A DNA stretch of 8,162 nt from Candidatus Omnitrophota bacterium (GTDB lineage Bacteria > Omnitrophota > Koll11 > Gygaellales > JAQTUY01): the NCBI GenBank assembly GCA_028707105.1, contig JAQTUY010000068.1, positions 1 to 8,162 on the forward strand, written 5' to 3'. Positions 6,094 through 8,162 of this stretch are shown here, one piece after another; position 1 is the stretch's first letter, and every line of letters begins with the position of its first letter. A model generated the notes under the pieces. The model saw only the letters and a list, made by a program, of their open reading frames with translations. It was not told where the DNA came from and searched no databases. A program made the position numbers and the translations under genes.

Positions 6094-6826
6094 ATTTATC
6101 CAATAGTTCTGCTACGGTCACGAATTTATATCCTTTTTCCTTTAATTGTTCCGCCAGGCGGAAAATAGTCTTGACCGTTTGGCGCCTGTCTCCGCCTTCG
6201 GTGGAAAATACGGCGCCGCTGTCGTGAAAAAGTATGATATCACCCGGACGGATATGCCGCAATATGTATCCGCGGATCTGCTTATCGTGGAAGGTGACCC
6301 AATCCTTGGAATTCAGCGACCAGAGGACTGTTTCGTAGCCCATTTCTTTGATCTTTTGTTTTTCTCTATTCGTGGCCCAGGCCTTGGGCGGGCGGAAATA
6401 TTTTGTAGTCCGACCGGTCGTTTCTTTGATCACTGCTTCGGTATCATTGATCTCTTTTTCCAGCTGATCCATCTTATAATTGATCAGTCCATGATGGGTG
6501 TAGCTGTGGTTTTCGATCTCATGGCCTTCTTGCGCCGCCCTTTTGGCTATATCCGGATATTGGGCGACGTGTTTTCCCAGCATAAAAAAAGTAGCTTTGA
6601 TCTCGGCGCGTTTGAGCTCGTCAAGTATCTGCGGGGTCCATACCGGAGAAGGCCCATCATCGAATGTCAGGGCGACTACTTTCTCGGTCACTTTTGGATG
6701 ATAAACCGTGCCCCTGCGGACCAGTACGGCTTGATCATAGAATACCGTAAATAACGCCACGCCCAGGCTGATGACCGCCACGGCTATTATAAAAGTAATT
6801 AGGATCTTTTTTATCTTATTTTTCAT
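6083..6826 (-). CDS. Membrane-anchored polysaccharide deacetylase (NodB/CE4 domain)
   Basis: 247-residue protein with one N-terminal membrane segment (8-29) and a NodB-type domain (about 48-245) that would face the periplasm and remove acetyl (or related acyl) groups from an envelope glycan. Motif 1 is TFDDGP (54-59), with catalytic and metal-binding Asp56/57. Motif 2 is HSYTH (His107 and His111, zinc ligands). Motif 3 is RPP (145-147), followed by KAW instead of the usual YG or FG. Motif 4 holds DW (175-176) and motif 5 is LFHDSG (199-204). The metal triad Asp57/His107/His111 is intact, so activity is likely. It is first in a two-gene minus-strand operon with an ArnT-like transferase, a pairing reminiscent of ArnD/ArnT. 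A peptidoglycan or chitin-type substrate is equally possible. Confidence 0.9.
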   Translation of the reverse strand: MKNKIKKILITFIIAVAVISLGVALFTVFYDQAVLVRRGTVYHPKVTEKVVALTFDDGPSPVWTPQILDELKRAEIKATFFMLGKHVAQYPDIAKRAAQEGHEIENHSYTHHGLINYKMDQLEKEINDTEAVIKETTGRTTKYFRPPKAWATNREKQKIKEMGYETVLWSLNSKDWVTFHDKQIRGYILRHIRPGDIILFHDSGAVFSTEGGDRRQTVKTIFRLAEQLKEKGYKFVTVAELLDKYAK

Positions 6827-6851
6827 AGCTGACCTGAAGATTGGTCTATAA

Positions 6852-6879
6852 ATTGTATCATAATAAAACTTCCAGACAA
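6852..6879 (-). promoter_or_regulatory. Sigma-70-type promoter for the deacetylase/glycosyltransferase operon
   Basis: On the minus strand, -35 TTGTCT (6879-6874), a 16-bp spacer and -10 TACAAT (6857-6852) precede the deacetylase gene. Transcription would start near 6845, giving a short leader of about 19 bases. The -35 is identical to that of the DUF362 operon. Confidence 0.55.
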
Positions 6880-6905
6880 TAATTATTTAGCCGGCCAACT
6901 TCTGC

Positions 6906-6934
6906 TTGATTTGGAGCCGGAAAATCTATATAAT
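6906..6934 (+). promoter_or_regulatory. Sigma-70-type promoter for the DUF4870 gene
   Basis: -35 TTGATT (6906-6911), a 17-bp spacer and a perfect -10 TATAAT (6929-6934) lie upstream of the ATG at 6965, with a predicted transcript start near 6941. The promoter lies across the TTG codon at 6911, which argues against any start earlier than 6965. It is back to back with the minus-strand promoter, 26 bases away between -35 boxes. Confidence 0.6.
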
Positions 6935-6964
6935 CACATTTGTTTGATAAAAAAAGGGGGGCTG

Positions 6965-7816
6965 ATGGGAAAAAGCGCTGCTAAAACAACTCTCGGGTTA
7001 GAAGAGAATATTGAGTCCTTGCTTTGCTATGCCGGAATATGGGTAACCGGGCTCTTATTTCTTCTTATTGAGAAGGATAACAGGAACGTCCGGTTCCACG
7101 CCTTGCAATCCTTAATAGTATTTCTTGGTTTATCGGTCCTGACCTTTATCATAGGCCGTTTTTCATTTTTTGGATATCTATTGTGGCTGGCGACTATATT
7201 ATTGTGGATCCTGCTGATGGTCAAAGCCTATCAGGGAGAGCGGTATAAGCTTCTTAAGATAGGGGATATGGTCGAGAACATGCTGGGAAGAATGCCTTCT
7301 ATCGAACCCTCAGAGTCGCAGCAGCCGGCAGAGACGGTTGCGCAGGAGCAGCCCGCCAGCACTTCCGACGCGCCTGATACCGTTGAGGTGCCGTTTTCGT
7401 CCAAACCTGACAATAAAGATGTCGTCCTTAAGGCAGTGGAACAAGCCTTGTCTGTCTACCCCCAATTAGCGGTTAAGCGTAGTAACCAGACCGACCTTGA
7501 GATAGCAAGTATCTCCGGGGCAGCTAAAGAACAGGCCGGGCAAAAGAAGGTGAATTATAGCGCTTGCTTATTGGCCAGAGAAGATGATCGATTGGTGCTG
7601 TTCTGGGAAATGATGAAGGAAGGCGGGGTGGCCCAGGATTTCCAGCCGCAGGAAGTCAGTTTTACGGCGGAAAAGAACGGCCTGAACGGCAGAAAAGCCG
7701 CCGGCGAATCCCTGGATTACGAACAGGTCCGCGTTATCATTGAGAATACCGTAAAGCCTAACGGCTGGACTTTTAAGACGGTCTTAGGTAAAAGCAAAGC
7801 GATGTATCCCAGATAG
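6965..7816 (+). CDS. DUF4870 (Tic20-like) membrane protein with extra C-terminal domain
   Basis: 283-residue protein. Residues about 10-105 match the DUF4870/Tic20-like family of small membrane proteins: GLEENIESLLCYAGIWVTGL (11-30), then EKDNRNVRFHALQSL (36-50), and about three membrane segments (20-36, 47-64, 69-86). A Pro/Glu/Ser/Gln-rich linker (111-150) leads to a soluble region (151-283) with alternating predicted helices and strands (VLKAVEQALSVYP, ACLLAREDDRLVLFWEMMKE) that I do not recognise. Family members are usually little more than the membrane part, so this is an extended version. The ATG at 6965 is preceded by an A/G-rich stretch ending GGGGGG at 6956-6961, a usable ribosome-binding site. 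It has its own promoter and no obvious operon partner. Function is unknown for the family. Confidence 0.8.
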   Translation: MGKSAAKTTLGLEENIESLLCYAGIWVTGLLFLLIEKDNRNVRFHALQSLIVFLGLSVLTFIIGRFSFFGYLLWLATILLWILLMVKAYQGERYKLLKIGDMVENMLGRMPSIEPSESQQPAETVAQEQPASTSDAPDTVEVPFSSKPDNKDVVLKAVEQALSVYPQLAVKRSNQTDLEIASISGAAKEQAGQKKVNYSACLLAREDDRLVLFWEMMKEGGVAQDFQPQEVSFTAEKNGLNGRKAAGESLDYEQVRVIIENTVKPNGWTFKTVLGKSKAMYPR

Positions 7817-7849
7817 CCACGGGTTTATAATATTTGTAAGCAGGGTAGA

Positions 7850-7877
7850 TTGATTTTTTCCGCGTTAGTGTTATACT
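7850..7877 (+). promoter_or_regulatory. Sigma-70-type promoter for the last gene
   Basis: -35 TTGATT (7850-7855), a 16-bp spacer and -10 TATACT (7872-7877) precede the ATG at 7906, with a predicted start near 7884 and a leader of about 22 bases. The -35 is identical to that of the DUF4870 gene. Confidence 0.55.
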
Positions 7878-7905
7878 TATATAAATTTACCCAAAGGGAG
7901 GAATT

Positions 7906-8162
7906 ATGAAAAGATCAGCCTTAAGTTTGATCCTTGCTTTATTGATGTTAGTGCCTTGCACGCTGGCGCAGGAAGCCAAGGGTCTATTGATCGATGATTT
8001 TGAAGGCGCGATAACCGGCGGGCCTGAAGGGACGATCGATTTTGGCTTTGGTAACGGTTCAGTCATGAATGTGACGGCTTCTACCGATATCAAGAATACC
8101 GGTAACCAGTCCATAAAAGCCGAATATGACGCGATAAGCGGAGGTTATGTCTGGATAGCCCG
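7906..8162 (+). CDS. Secreted protein with carbohydrate-binding-like N-terminus (partial, cut by window edge)
   Basis: Only the first 85 codons are visible; the gene runs off the right edge. GGGAGG (7896-7901) lies 4 bases before the ATG. Residues 1-21 are a signal peptide (MKR, then hydrophobic, cut likely after CTLA). The preceding VPC does not fit a lipobox. The mature part begins with a short segment and LLIDDFEG (27-34), followed by GGPEGTIDFGFGNGS (38-52), GNQSIKAEYD (66-75) and GGYVWIA (79-85). The pattern DDFEG, then a GxQSxKxxYD strand, then an aromatic strand is typical of jelly-roll carbohydrate-binding modules of the galactose-binding-like fold. Whether a catalytic domain follows cannot be seen. 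Confidence 0.8.
   Translation, partial: MKRSALSLILALLMLVPCTLAQEAKGLLIDDFEGAITGGPEGTIDFGFGNGSVMNVTASTDIKNTGNQSIKAEYDAISGGYVWIA

Noticed and set aside
6146..6754. 202-codon plus-strand frame opposite the deacetylase gene
   Set aside because: It is long but antisense to a gene with all NodB motifs, and its translation shows no recognisable domain, so it is a shadow frame.
7826..7831. TATAAT at 7826-7831 as a -10 for the last gene
   Set aside because: No TTG-type -35 lies 15-19 bases upstream; the TTGATT/TATACT pair at 7850-7877 is better placed.

Overview
The window (8,162 bases) carries six protein genes typical of a Gram-negative bacterium with an outer membrane: exported proteins, a Tat-like exported redox protein, an ArnT-like membrane glycosyltransferase and a membrane-anchored polysaccharide deacetylase. 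The gene mix (DUF362 plus NapH-like Fe-S protein, Asp-box proteins with an outer-membrane-like tail, DUF4870, many GT39/ArnT-type enzymes) recalls uncultured lineages such as Candidatus Omnitrophica (PVC group). That assignment is impression, not proof. No rRNA, tRNA, CRISPR array, phage gene or intact transposase is visible.

Layout. Positions 1-372 are non-coding and unusually rich in palindromes: a perfect 21-bp inverted repeat at 12-72, then hairpins at 133-149, 170-203, 212-265 and 320-348, and a small one that pairs with the ribosome-binding site of the first gene. Next is a secreted Asp-box (beta-propeller-like) protein (373-1812, +). A good promoter at 1833-1860 then drives a two-gene operon: a DUF362 protein with a Tat-like signal (1920-2900) and, overlapping it by ATGA, a membrane 4Fe-4S protein (2897-4435) that looks like a NapH-NapG fusion. 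The two most likely form one envelope redox unit of unknown substrate.

A second operon lies on the minus strand: a membrane-anchored NodB-type polysaccharide deacetylase (6826-6083) and, overlapping it by 11 bp, an ArnT-like glycosyltransferase (6093-4432). Together they suggest modification of a lipid-linked or envelope glycan. This operon converges on the Fe-S gene and the two stop codons overlap in a TTAA, which leaves no intergenic terminator. Back-to-back promoters near 6852-6934 separate it from a DUF4870 membrane protein with an extra C-terminal domain (6965-7816, +). The window ends inside a secreted protein with a carbohydrate-binding-like start (7906 to the edge, +).

Four promoters of the ordinary sigma-70 type (-35 TTGTCT or TTGATT, 16-17 bp spacer, -10 TATAAT, TACAAT or TATACT) sit in front of four of the transcription units. 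No convincing promoter was found for the first gene, and no convincing intrinsic terminator (GC hairpin plus T-run) was found anywhere. The most interesting parts are the DUF362/NapH-NapG fusion pair with its matching RK-type Tat-like motifs, and the palindrome cluster at the left edge.
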